Below are positions 55,963-62,882 of a DNA stretch of 62,882 nucleotides, piece after piece. The position numbers were made by a program, and so were the translations under genes. Under the pieces are notes generated by a model. It saw only the letters and a program-made list of their open reading frames with translations, searched no databases and had not been told where the DNA came from. Origin of the DNA: Methanococcoides sp. GTDB taxonomy: Archaea > Halobacteriota > Methanosarcinia > Methanosarcinales > Methanosarcinaceae. The DNA lies in contig JAIORJ010000016.1 in assembly GCA_021108185.1 (NCBI GenBank), forward strand, positions 1 to 62,882, written 5' to 3'. Position 1 is the stretch's first letter; the number at the start of each line of letters is the position of its first letter.

Positions 55963-56129
55963 AACTCATTTTATCACTTTCTCTTTTTTATTTCTTTTTT
56001 GTTGCTTAAGGTATCGAACGACCGGTTTTGTATGGTTTATACAAAGCCCTTATATATCATTGAATCTTTTGTTTTAACGCATCATTATTATATTGAACTG
56101 AAATTATTATTATGTCAGAGGTAATCAAA

Positions 56130-57752
56130 ATGTATGGTATCGCATTGGATTTGGGAACAAGTGGGTTTCGTGCCCAGTTGATCGATCTGGAATCTAAAAA
56201 GGTTCTAAAGACGGCTATTACCATGAAACATCCGCTACCTGGTGGAAATGTCATGGATCATCTGGATTTCGCTATCCAGATTGGATCAGATGTGGCTAAT
56301 GAGATAATGTTGGATACGGTCAAAAGGATATTTGATGAGTTCGGTGTTGATCCTTCTCTCATTAAAAGACTTGCTGTTTGTGGAAATCCTATACAGCTCT
56401 CCCTGTTCCAGAACATGGAGATAAGGGACCTTGCCTATGCGGGTGAGAACAAGCAGAAAAAGTTGGGTGTTGAGAATGTGGTCAGGGATGCAAGGGTCTT
56501 CCCTGCAAACGAACTGTTCGAAGGTATCATGGACCTTCCAAACTGTATCGTTATAGTTCCTCCTGCGATAAAACATGAGATCGGTGCAGATGCTCTTGCT
56601 ATGATGATCAAGACCGATTTTATGGACATGAACACTCCTTCGATGGTAACTGATTATGGTACCAATGCAGAGATGGCTATCAAGGTGGGCGATAAGATCA
56701 TAACTGGTAGTGCAGCAGCAGGTCCTGCCATTGAAGGACAGGGCATCAAATGTGGAATGCTGGCAAGTCCGGGTGCTATCTCAGATGTAACGGTTGAAGA
56801 TGGTCTGTGGAGGGTCACTATCCTTGATGAGTCCATGACCGAGCGCAAGGGACATTTGATAGATCCTGTTACAGGTGAGATCAAAGAGTCTTCTGATGTT
56901 GTTGCAAAAGGTGTGACGGGTACGGGTGTCATTTCTGCTCTGGCTCTTGCATTGGAATGTGGTATCATGAAGAAAATACCTGAGCTTCCTAATGGTAAGC
57001 TTTTCCTTGATGAGGGCATCGAGATATTTGAAAAGGATATCGAAGAGGCTGGTAAAGCGATTGGTGCTATCAGGGCTGCACAACTTACCCTTATGATCGA
57101 ATCAGGTACTGCTTATAGTGACCTTGATAATATGTATATGGCTGGTGCAACGGGTGCTTATGTCGATGCGGACAAGGCGAGAAAATTGGGTTCTTGTCCT
57201 AATTTTGCACATAATATAGTACAATTCGGGAACACTTCAGTTGCACTTGCAAGAGACCTTGTTCTTGATGAGTCCAAGCTCGATGAGGTTATTGGGATGG
57301 CCCATAAGATCACCGCCGATCACTTGATGATGGCAACAAGTACGGTTTTCTCTAATATTTATATGTGTGAGCTTTCTTACTGGACCCAGGGTATGCCTAT
57401 TGAGATGTACAACCAGATGCTTGAGATGTACAAGTTGCCTCCTCTGCCGGAAACTTTCATAAATCCTCGTATAGAGAAGAGGGTTGCAAAGGATATCGAT
57501 GAAGTTGGCGAAGGTGGGCTTCAGATAGTCGGAGATCTTGGCATCATCATTGAAGAACATGCTCCTAAGTGTATTCGCTGCAGTAAATGTGAGATCGAAT
57601 GTCCGGAGGATGCTATTGAGATAATTGAGCGCGATGGCGAGCTCTATGCAAATTATAATAGTGAAAGATGTCTTGGCACCAGTTGCAGAAGGTGTGTGGC
57701 CGTTTGCCCGGTGGATGCGATTCAGTATAAGGAGATCTCTGTCAAACATTGA
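56130..57752 (+). CDS. ramA: RamA, reductive activator of methylamine corrinoid proteins
   Basis: A 540-residue iron-sulfur ATPase that reduces Co(II) to Co(I) in MtmC, MtbC and MttC so they can accept methyl groups. Recognised by MYGIALDLGTSGFRAQLIDL at the start, the ASKHA-like domain (VTDYGTNAEM; AAGPAIEGQGI), and two C-terminal [4Fe-4S] motifs (CIRCSKCEIECP and CLGTSCRRCVAVCP). I start at the ATG at 56130, which has AGAGGTAATCAAA before it and fits the known M. barkeri N-terminus. The ATG at 56112 is possible. Confidence 0.93.
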   Translation: MYGIALDLGTSGFRAQLIDLESKKVLKTAITMKHPLPGGNVMDHLDFAIQIGSDVANEIMLDTVKRIFDEFGVDPSLIKRLAVCGNPIQLSLFQNMEIRDLAYAGENKQKKLGVENVVRDARVFPANELFEGIMDLPNCIVIVPPAIKHEIGADALAMMIKTDFMDMNTPSMVTDYGTNAEMAIKVGDKIITGSAAAGPAIEGQGIKCGMLASPGAISDVTVEDGLWRVTILDESMTERKGHLIDPVTGEIKESSDVVAKGVTGTGVISALALALECGIMKKIPELPNGKLFLDEGIEIFEKDIEEAGKAIGAIRAAQLTLMIESGTAYSDLDNMYMAGATGAYVDADKARKLGSCPNFAHNIVQFGNTSVALARDLVLDESKLDEVIGMAHKITADHLMMATSTVFSNIYMCELSYWTQGMPIEMYNQMLEMYKLPPLPETFINPRIEKRVAKDIDEVGEGGLQIVGDLGIIIEEHAPKCIRCSKCEIECPEDAIEIIERDGELYANYNSERCLGTSCRRCVAVCPVDAIQYKEISVKH

Positions 57753-58183
57753 ATGCGCTTGTAAATGCGTGTTCAATTCTCTTTTTTATTTTTTTTATCG
57801 GGCAGTTGCGGCGGCATCTCTTCTTTGTATTTAAATCTTATGTCATTCAGTGTTTTGCTTTTAAATAATTCCTCATTTGAAAAATATTCACTTTTGTTAT
57901 TGCAAACATTCTAAAAATTCAATGGATGACGATTGGCACATGTGTAGATACAGCAAATAAGAGCAATTTTTCTTGTGTTATTTTGTCACAATTCTTACAT
58001 TTTCCCTTTTTAGTTTCTATTGATATTGTTTTTTTCTACAAATACCTGCCTGATACTTTTTTTAGCATCCGAGCAAATCTGCTTGATTTAGACTCATATC
58101 TAAAAATATTGATGTTGTAATTCTTTCAAAATTGTCCGTTTAAGGCCAATTCTCTATATATATTTTTGCAGTTGCTAACCAAT
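57753..58183. other. AT-rich gap between ramA and the mttB promoter
   Basis: A T-rich stretch (TTTTTTATTTTTTTTATC near 57781-57798) directly after ramA could terminate its transcript. The following ~350 bp are low-complexity A/T with no ORF that looks real, no tRNA and no strong hairpin. A second TATA-like stretch is at 58155-58166. Confidence 0.5.
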
Positions 58184-58564
58184 AAATATATAAGCGAGTA
58201 TTGAAAATCAGGTATTACAGTAAAAAGCGGAAGTGCGTCTGAAAGCTGATGGTGGATGATCAAATTAACAATTGCTTATAGGATCCATGCGGATCTTGGC
58301 ATGTTAATGATGTTTTCCATTATAGATGTTTTAAGACGCTATATGAAACGCTGTTCGTAATAGGTCATTGACCTGTCTTACGGGGTTTCATACCGAAGCA
58401 ATATAATGTTGGTATTTCCGCCACATTCGGACACCCTTTTGGGTGCTGTGGTCTTTGTGACCTTGTCCGAATAAAAAAGACTTGCCAATATTATGGTCGG
58501 GGACGTTCGTTCCAGAATTGATCCGATCTTACTAAAAAAGACAAATAAAGGAGTTGTAAAGAAA
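58184..58564 (+). promoter_or_regulatory. mttB promoter and long structured leader
   Basis: TATA box AAATATATAAG at 58184-58194, so transcription probably starts near 58217, giving a ~350-nt leader. Stems read directly: GATCC-ATGC-GGATC (58282-58295); a nested domain TATGAAAC/GTTTCATA (58342-58349/58385-58392), CGTAA/TTACG (58356-58360/58378-58382) and AGGTC-ATT-GACCT (58362-58374); and a three-way junction ATTCGGA/TCCGAAT (58425-58431/58466-58472) enclosing CACCC-TTTT-GGGTG (58432-58445) and GGTC-TTTGT-GACC (58450-58462). Alternative ATACC/GGTAT (58390-58394/58411-58415) competes with the outer stem. Shine-Dalgarno AAGGAG near 58547. Confidence 0.7.
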
Positions 58565-60055
58565 ATGGTAGAAGCTTATTATCCAGGTAGATCCCCTCTC
58601 CAGGGTGTACAGTTAGAGTTGTTCTCCGAAGACGATCTAAGAGCTATTCACTATGCTTCAATGGAAGTTTTCCTTAACCCTGGTGTTCAGGTATCTGACG
58701 CAGAAGCAAGGGCTATCTTCAAGGAAGCAGGCTGTGACGTTGATGAGAAGACCCAGGTCGTAAAGATCCCTGAGTACCTTGTAAACAGAGCACTTATTGA
58801 TGCTCCATCAAGGTTCGTTCTCGCTGGCCGTGACAAGAAGAAGGATGTCGCAATGGAGCACAAGGGTAAGGTCCACTGGGTTAACTTCGGTACCGGTGTC
58901 AAGATGTGCAACTATGTAGCACCAGGCAAGTACGAGACAGTTGACTCCGTTGAGCAGGACATTGCAGATTCCGCAAAGGTCGTTGACTACCTCGATGAGA
59001 TCAGCTACTTTACACTTTCCGTTTCCGCAAGGGACTGGGCAGGTAAGGGTGCACAGGATGTTCACGAGACATTCACACCTATCGCTAGCACCTCAAAACA
59101 CTTCCACCACATCGACCCTGTCGGTGAGAACGTTGAGTACTACAAAGGTATTGTTGACGCATACTACGGTGGCGACTCTGAAGCAGCACGCAAGAGGCCT
59201 ATCTTCTCCATGCTTCTGTGCCCAACCAGCCCACTCGAGCTCAGTGACAATGCATGCCAGGTAATCATCAAAGGTGCACGCTTCGGTATGCCTGTAAACG
59301 TTCTGAGCATGGCAATGTCCGGTGGCTCCTCCCCAGTATTCAGGGCAGGTACACTCGTTACACACAACGCAGAAGTTCTCGCAGGTATTGTACTCGCACA
59401 GCTCGTACAGCCAGGCGCTGCAGTATTCTACGGTAGCTCAACCACAACCTTCGATCTGAAGAGAGGAACAGCTCCGGTCGGTGCACCAGAACTCGGTCTT
59501 ATCAGCGCTGCAGTAGGTAAGCTCGGTCAGTACTATGGCCTCCCAACCTATGTTGCAGGTACCTAGGCAGATGCAAAGGTCCCTGACCAGCAGGCAGGTC
59601 ACGAAAAGACAATGACCACCCTCCTTCCAGCATTCGCAGGATGTAACACCATCTACGGTGCAGGTATGCTTGAGCTCGGTATGACCCTCTCCATGGAGCA
59701 GTTGGTTATTGACAACGACATCATCAAGATGACAAAGTCCGCAATGAAAGGTGTTCCAGTATCAGACGAGACCCTTGGTGTAGCATCTATCCAGAAGGTA
59801 GGAATCGGTAACAACTTCCTTGCACACAAGGAAACCAGGAACAACATCAGCATCGTATCTGATCCAGAACTTATCGACAGAGACATGTTCGGTGACTGGG
59901 AAGCTGCAGGTTCAAAAGACCTCGCAACTGTCGCACACGAGAAAGTTCTTGACATCATGAAGAACCATGAAATCAAGGCAATCGACAGCGACCTCTTAGC
60001 AGACATGAAGGCTGTAGTGGACAAGGCAGATGTTGCATTTAGATCCAACATGTAA
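58565..60055 (+). CDS. mttB: Trimethylamine methyltransferase MttB, with pyrrolysine (UAG) at residue 334
   Basis: Moves a methyl group from trimethylamine to the cobalt of MttC. The reading frame continues through the TAG at 59564-59566 ([19 protein letters not shown]) to the real stop at 60053-60055: 496 residues with Pyl at 334, the same position as in M. barkeri MttB. Sequence matches the family throughout ([37 protein letters not shown]). The ATG at 58565, preceded by AAGGAGTTGTAAAGAAA, is preferred over the in-frame ATG at 58493. The pyl genes needed for decoding are not in the window. Codon use is notably C-ending, as in highly expressed genes. Confidence 0.96.
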
Positions 60056-60096
60056 ATTGGACTATAATTATCTACATAAATAAAGGAGTTTTAAAA

Positions 60097-60747
60097 ATGG
60101 TTACACAGGATGAAATTAACGCGAAAGCAAAAGCTGCAGTCATGGATTTCGATGACGAGCTTGTTGAAGAGATTTGTGAAGAAGCAATCGAAGCAAAGGT
60201 CGATATGGTTTCCCTTATTCAGGAAGGTCTTACTGCAGGTATGAACGAAGTAGGCGACCAGTTCGAACAGGGTACCCTTTTCCTTCCTCATGTCATTGCA
60301 GCATCCGAAGCAATGAGCGCTGGTGTTGCAATACTCACCCCTATGCTTGAGGCACAGGGCGGAGCTGTAAAATCAAAGGGAACAATCGTTCTCGGTACCA
60401 TCGAGGGTGACATCCACTCCATCGGTAAGGACATTGTCTTAACAATGCTCAAGATCGCTGGATTCAAGGTAGTTGACCTCGGCAGGGACGTTGCAATCGC
60501 AACATACGTAGAGGCAGTCAAGGAACACAAGCCAATGATCGTTGGTTCTTCCGCACTCATGACAACAACAATGGTCCTTCAGATGCAGATCGAAGAACAG
60601 CTTAAGGAAGCTGGAATCCGTGACACTGTCATGACCATGGTCGGTGGCGCACCTGTCACACAGGACTGGGCAGACAAGATCGGCTCAGACATCTATGCTG
60701 AGAACGCAACTGACGCAGTCGTCAAATGTAACGCAGCAGCTGAGTAA
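60097..60747 (+). CDS. mttC: Trimethylamine corrinoid protein MttC
   Basis: A 216-residue B12-binding methyl carrier. The N-terminal helical cap precedes the corrinoid motif EGDIHSIGKDI with the cobalt-ligating His107, then the GG motif near VGGAPVTQDWAD. Methylated by MttB, demethylated by MtbA (not in the window), and reactivated by RamA. It is 41 bp after mttB with AAAGGAG before its ATG. Confidence 0.95.
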   Translation: MVTQDEINAKAKAAVMDFDDELVEEICEEAIEAKVDMVSLIQEGLTAGMNEVGDQFEQGTLFLPHVIAASEAMSAGVAILTPMLEAQGGAVKSKGTIVLGTIEGDIHSIGKDIVLTMLKIAGFKVVDLGRDVAIATYVEAVKEHKPMIVGSSALMTTTMVLQMQIEEQLKEAGIRDTVMTMVGGAPVTQDWADKIGSDIYAENATDAVVKCNAAAE

Positions 60748-60768
60748 ACTGACTCTCTGAGAAGATGA

Positions 60769-60800
60769 GGGGTTCGCTCGGACCCTTTATTCTTTTCTTT
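60769..60800 (+). terminator. Terminator after mttC
   Basis: GGGTTC-GCTC-GGACCC hairpin (60770-60785) followed by TTTATTCTTTTCTTT. Separates mttBC from mttP. A new TATA-like stretch (ATAATTATTTATAC near 60814-60827) suggests that mttP also has its own promoter. Confidence 0.65.
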
Positions 60801-60874
60801 AGAATTCATTATCTATAATTATTTATACGTGTTACAATTATTATTCTTATAATAGAGTTGGAGGAGGAGTCACT

Positions 60875-61921
60875 TTGGATATAAGAGAATTGAAGAAATT
60901 GGAAAATAAGCGTAAAATGAACAAGGGCTACATGTGGGCTTTGTTCTGTGCATTATTATGGGGTATCTGGTATATTCCTGGAACAATTATCTGGGCAGTA
61001 CCTCCATTTGATGCAATGTGGGTAGACATTGATGCAACACATGGTGGTTCAATGGCAACCATTGTTGTCGCTCTTTTGATATCTGCATTCAATGCGTTAA
61101 CTGTTATTGTTGCACTTCTTATATGGAATGGATATCTTGGTAAGTTCGGTGAAATGAAGAGAACATTAAAAGAATTCCATCCATGCAGTAAATGGTTCTT
61201 CCTTGCGTCTATCTTCGGTGGACCAATCGCAATTCTTGGTTCATTTATTGCTATAGGATTTATCGGAGCAGGATTCGCAGCAGTCGCTGCTTTGCTGTAC
61301 CCTGTGATCGGTTCCATCCTTGCAAGACAATGGTATGGTGAACAGATCTCTAAGAGGGCTTGGATGGGTATCCTTGTCATCATTGTTGGTGGTTTGACCA
61401 TTTTTGTCGGTGGAGCAATCGCTGAGATATCAGCTGGAAATCTCAGCTACCTTGGATACATTGGTGGTCTGATGGCAGCACTCGGATGGGGTATTGAAGG
61501 TGCAATTGCCGGTAAAGGTCTTGACATCGCAGAACCTGATGTAGGAATTACAATCAGATTCCTCGGTGAGAACCTTCTGTACTGGGTAATTCTCATACCT
61601 ATTGCTGCAATTGCTGGTTATCCAATCCTCGAGTATGCACTTCAGGCATTCACCCCACTGGCACTCCTAGTACTTGGATTCGCAGGTATCACATTTGGTT
61701 TCTGCTATGTCTGCTGGTATAAATCCTTCCCACTTATCGGTGTTGGAAGAGGGCAGGGTATTGGAAATCTTTACGGTCTTTGTGCTGTGATCTTCATGTA
61801 CCTATTCATGGCACAGGTGCCAGCATGGACAGTACTTGTCGGTGGTGCACTTTGTGTCCTCGGTAGCTTTGTAATGATCTCCGAAGATACAGGTGACATG
61901 GAATCTCTGAGAGGTGAATAA
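60875..61921 (+). CDS. mttP: Putative trimethylamine permease MttP
   Basis: A 348-residue membrane protein with about ten helices in the DMT-transporter style (MWALFCALLWGIWYIPGTII; GFIGAGFAAVAALLYPVIGS; GITFGFCYVCWYKSFPLIGV). Homologues are found only beside methylamine methyltransferase genes, which is the basis for the substrate. The start is probably TTG at 60875, preceded by GGAGGAGTCACT. An ATG 42 bp further in (MNKGYM) is the alternative. Two small genes follow immediately. Confidence 0.88.
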   Translation: MDIRELKKLENKRKMNKGYMWALFCALLWGIWYIPGTIIWAVPPFDAMWVDIDATHGGSMATIVVALLISAFNALTVIVALLIWNGYLGKFGEMKRTLKEFHPCSKWFFLASIFGGPIAILGSFIAIGFIGAGFAAVAALLYPVIGSILARQWYGEQISKRAWMGILVIIVGGLTIFVGGAIAEISAGNLSYLGYIGGLMAALGWGIEGAIAGKGLDIAEPDVGITIRFLGENLLYWVILIPIAAIAGYPILEYALQAFTPLALLVLGFAGITFGFCYVCWYKSFPLIGVGRGQGIGNLYGLCAVIFMYLFMAQVPAWTVLVGGALCVLGSFVMISEDTGDMESLRGE

Positions 61922-61922
61922 T

Positions 61923-62219
61923 ATGGCTGGACTACGCCCAATAAAATTCAGGTTGCTTGAGCTATTCTCTGATGAGAAAGAACACTGGAACAACGAGATC
62001 GTTGAACAGATGCAGAAAGAATACGGAATGAACAGCAATTTCGGCAGGGATTCGATAAATTTCGATATCATTGAGCTGGCTTCAGGCGGTATGCTTAGAT
62101 CCGTACAGTCAAAGGTCGATGAAGATGGTGTGTATAAGAAAGGTTTCCTTTTGCACAAATACATCATCACCGATTTCGGAAAGACTCGTGCATCAGATGC
62201 ATGCCTAATGTACGTATAA
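61923..62219 (+). CDS. Small winged-helix-like protein linked to mttP
   Basis: A 98-residue protein. Predicted order: helix (PIKFRLLELFSD), helix (WNNEIVEQMQKEYG), recognition-like helix (GRDSINFDIIELASGG), then a hairpin wing (MLRSVQSKVDEDGVYKKGFL). This is the shape of a winged-helix DNA-binding domain; the assignment rests on pattern only. ATG at 61923, 1 bp after the mttP stop, with AGAGGTGA before it. It is a candidate local regulator of trimethylamine uptake. Confidence 0.65.
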   Translation: MAGLRPIKFRLLELFSDEKEHWNNEIVEQMQKEYGMNSNFGRDSINFDIIELASGGMLRSVQSKVDEDGVYKKGFLLHKYIITDFGKTRASDACLMYV

Positions 62220-62231
62220 GGAGGTTTTGAT

Positions 62232-62390
62232 ATGGGTATAATGAATGATTTAACAGTTGCTTACTATGGCCCTGGTTTTGATATGACCACCGCCCCTATG
62301 CCAGCAGCAGAATATACTTGGATGGTTGCAGTCATTGTTATTGCATTGATTGCATTGTGGCAGGCTAGGACATTCGTGTCCCAATTCTGA
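62232..62390 (+). CDS. 52-residue single-span membrane protein
   Basis: Short gene with excellent ribosome site AAGGAGGTTTTGAT before the ATG. The first ~26 residues are polar (MGIMNDLTVAYYGPGFDMTT...). The rest is one helix (WMVAVIVIALIALWQARTF) with a short tail. It is 12 bp after the winged-helix gene and probably co-translated. Likely an accessory subunit of MttP; function unknown. Confidence 0.75.
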   Translation: MGIMNDLTVAYYGPGFDMTTAPMPAAEYTWMVAVIVIALIALWQARTFVSQF

Positions 62391-62403
62391 ATACCTAAAA
62401 CAC

Positions 62404-62540
62404 AAAATATATATGTGTAGTTGGACTTTTGGGTAAACGATGGGGTATATGCCTCAACGCATCCGCCCCAACTACACTTTCAATTTTCTATAAGTCCCTT
62501 TGGGATTGTCATAGAATTATTTTCAAAGGAGGTTTTAAAA
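62404..62540 (+). promoter_or_regulatory. mtbC promoter with long inverted repeat and leader
   Basis: TATA-like AAAATATATATG (62404-62415) is followed at once by GTGTAGTTGG (62415-62424). Its exact complement CCAACTACAC lies at 62468-62477. Between them, GATG/CATC (62439-62442/62459-62462) gives a second stem. Further down is TCCC-TTT-GGGA (62495-62505). Depending on the transcription start, the long repeat is either an operator straddling the start site or a leader hairpin. Shine-Dalgarno AAGGAGG is at 62527-62533. Confidence 0.6.
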
Positions 62541-62882
62541 CGACAAACGAAGAATTATTTAAAACACTATCCGATGCGGTAGTAAGTTGCAAGAAAGACA
62601 ATGTAGTAGCTGCAGTAGAGAAGGCAAAGGGCCAGGCTCCAGCAACAGAACTTATCGACAATGGTCTCGCAGCAGGCATGAACGAAGTCGGTGTACTCTT
62701 CGAGAGAGGAAAGCTCTTCCTTCCACACATCATGATGGCAGCAGACGCAATGTCCGCTGGTATCGAACTGCTCCAGGACGAGCTTGCAGCTAGCGGCGAA
62801 GGCGCATCCACTAAGCTCGGTGTTATCGTAAACGGTACCGTCGAGGGTGACGTTCACGACATCGGTAAGGCAATCGTATCAA
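62541..62882 (+). CDS. mtbC: Dimethylamine corrinoid protein MtbC, 5' part, apparent ACG start
   Basis: Methyl carrier for the dimethylamine pathway, cut by the window end after 114 codons. The reading (TNEELFKTLSDAVVSCKKDN ... GVLFERGKLFLPHIMMAADA ... NGTVEGDVHDIGK) matches MtbC closely, including the cobalt-ligand His in GDVHDIG. The frame has no ATG, GTG or TTG near its beginning. ACG at 62541 sits 7 nt after AAGGAGG, exactly where a start belongs. Either ACG is used, or a T-to-C change has occurred. Confidence 0.9.

Noticed and set aside
58493-58564. Longer mttB start at the ATG at 58493
   Set aside because: The 24 extra residues have no counterpart in MttB, and the AAGGAG ribosome site is correctly spaced only for the ATG at 58565.
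59612-60055. Separate 147-residue gene after the mttB TAG
   Set aside because: It is the C-terminal part of MttB read through pyrrolysine; it has no ribosome site of its own.

Overview
The window looks like a chromosomal segment of a methylotrophic methanogen of the Methanosarcinaceae, most probably Methanococcoides or a close relative. Four things point there. A trimethylamine methyltransferase gene is read through an in-frame UAG (pyrrolysine). An Rnf complex is led by a multihaem cytochrome c of the MmcA type. A RamA corrinoid activator is present. The rest is a full archaeal information-processing set: SepCysS, aIF2 subunits, PriS/GINS, Csl4, RfcS, histone and Nop10. Base composition is moderate to low GC. 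The genus is an inference from gene content; I could not run a comparison.

Layout. Positions 1-700: AT-rich orphan reading frames abutting the 3' end of a tRNA-Gly gene, possibly the edge of an integrated element. 0.8-8.6 kb (minus strand): SepCysS, RpoL, Csl4, an rRNA adenine methyltransferase, Dph2, a phosphoribosyltransferase, a chelatase-type ChlD/ChlI pair and a membrane protein. 8.8-11.7 kb (plus): LarE-like, GNAT, DUF531 and DUF362-ferredoxin genes. 11.8-17.3 kb (minus): PheS, TrpS, a radical SAM/SPASM protein, a KaiC remnant, aIF2-beta-TRAM and ribosomal protein L10e. 17.6-23.5 kb: MoaB, a KaiC-like ATPase, a CRM protein, a fluoride-export cluster (two CrcB, DUF190) with a MoaD-like gene, tRNA-Pro, UbiX with an LpdD-like protein, and an HD hydrolase. 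23.6-31.5 kb is the scarred part: cofD followed by a decayed tandem duplication of its own 3' half, an FtsX permease with a surface protein, a chagasin-like lipoprotein, an MptN/RimK gene cut by an in-frame TGA, an IS66-like remnant and a BrkB-type protein. 31.6-37.2 kb: an unusual tRNA-Ser, then EndoQ, PAC2, Nop10, aIF2-alpha, S27e, L44e, GINS and PriS in the classical archaeal replication-translation cluster. 37.4-42 kb: RqcH with Pelota (ribosome rescue), the c-di-AMP synthase DacZ, and ThpR. 42-50.4 kb: ApbE, MmcA, RnfCDGEAB and a DUF4870 protein. 50.5-54.6 kb: RfcS, COG2426, histone, RPA and an RPA-associated protein. 54.7-62.9 kb: two small methanogen proteins, RamA, then the methylamine genes mttB, mttC, mttP, two small ORFs and the start of mtbC.

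How the genes work together. MttP probably imports trimethylamine. MttB (Pyl) moves a methyl group to the corrinoid protein MttC, and MtbC serves the dimethylamine step. RamA reductively reactivates oxidised corrinoid proteins. Rnf/MmcA couples ferredoxin oxidation to ion export and to the membrane electron chain, and ApbE attaches FMN to RnfG and RnfD.

Points most worth a second look: a long, strongly folded leader upstream of mttB with a three-way-junction fold and mutually exclusive pairings; a promoter-embedded inverted repeat before mtbC; well-placed Shine-Dalgarno sites followed by ACG (mtbC) and ATA (rfcS) instead of a standard start codon; a tRNA-Ser with a 31-nt insertion in its D-arm; the TGA in mptN; and the microhomology-bounded cofD/ftsX duplication. 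No CRISPR array, complete insertion sequence or rRNA gene was seen.
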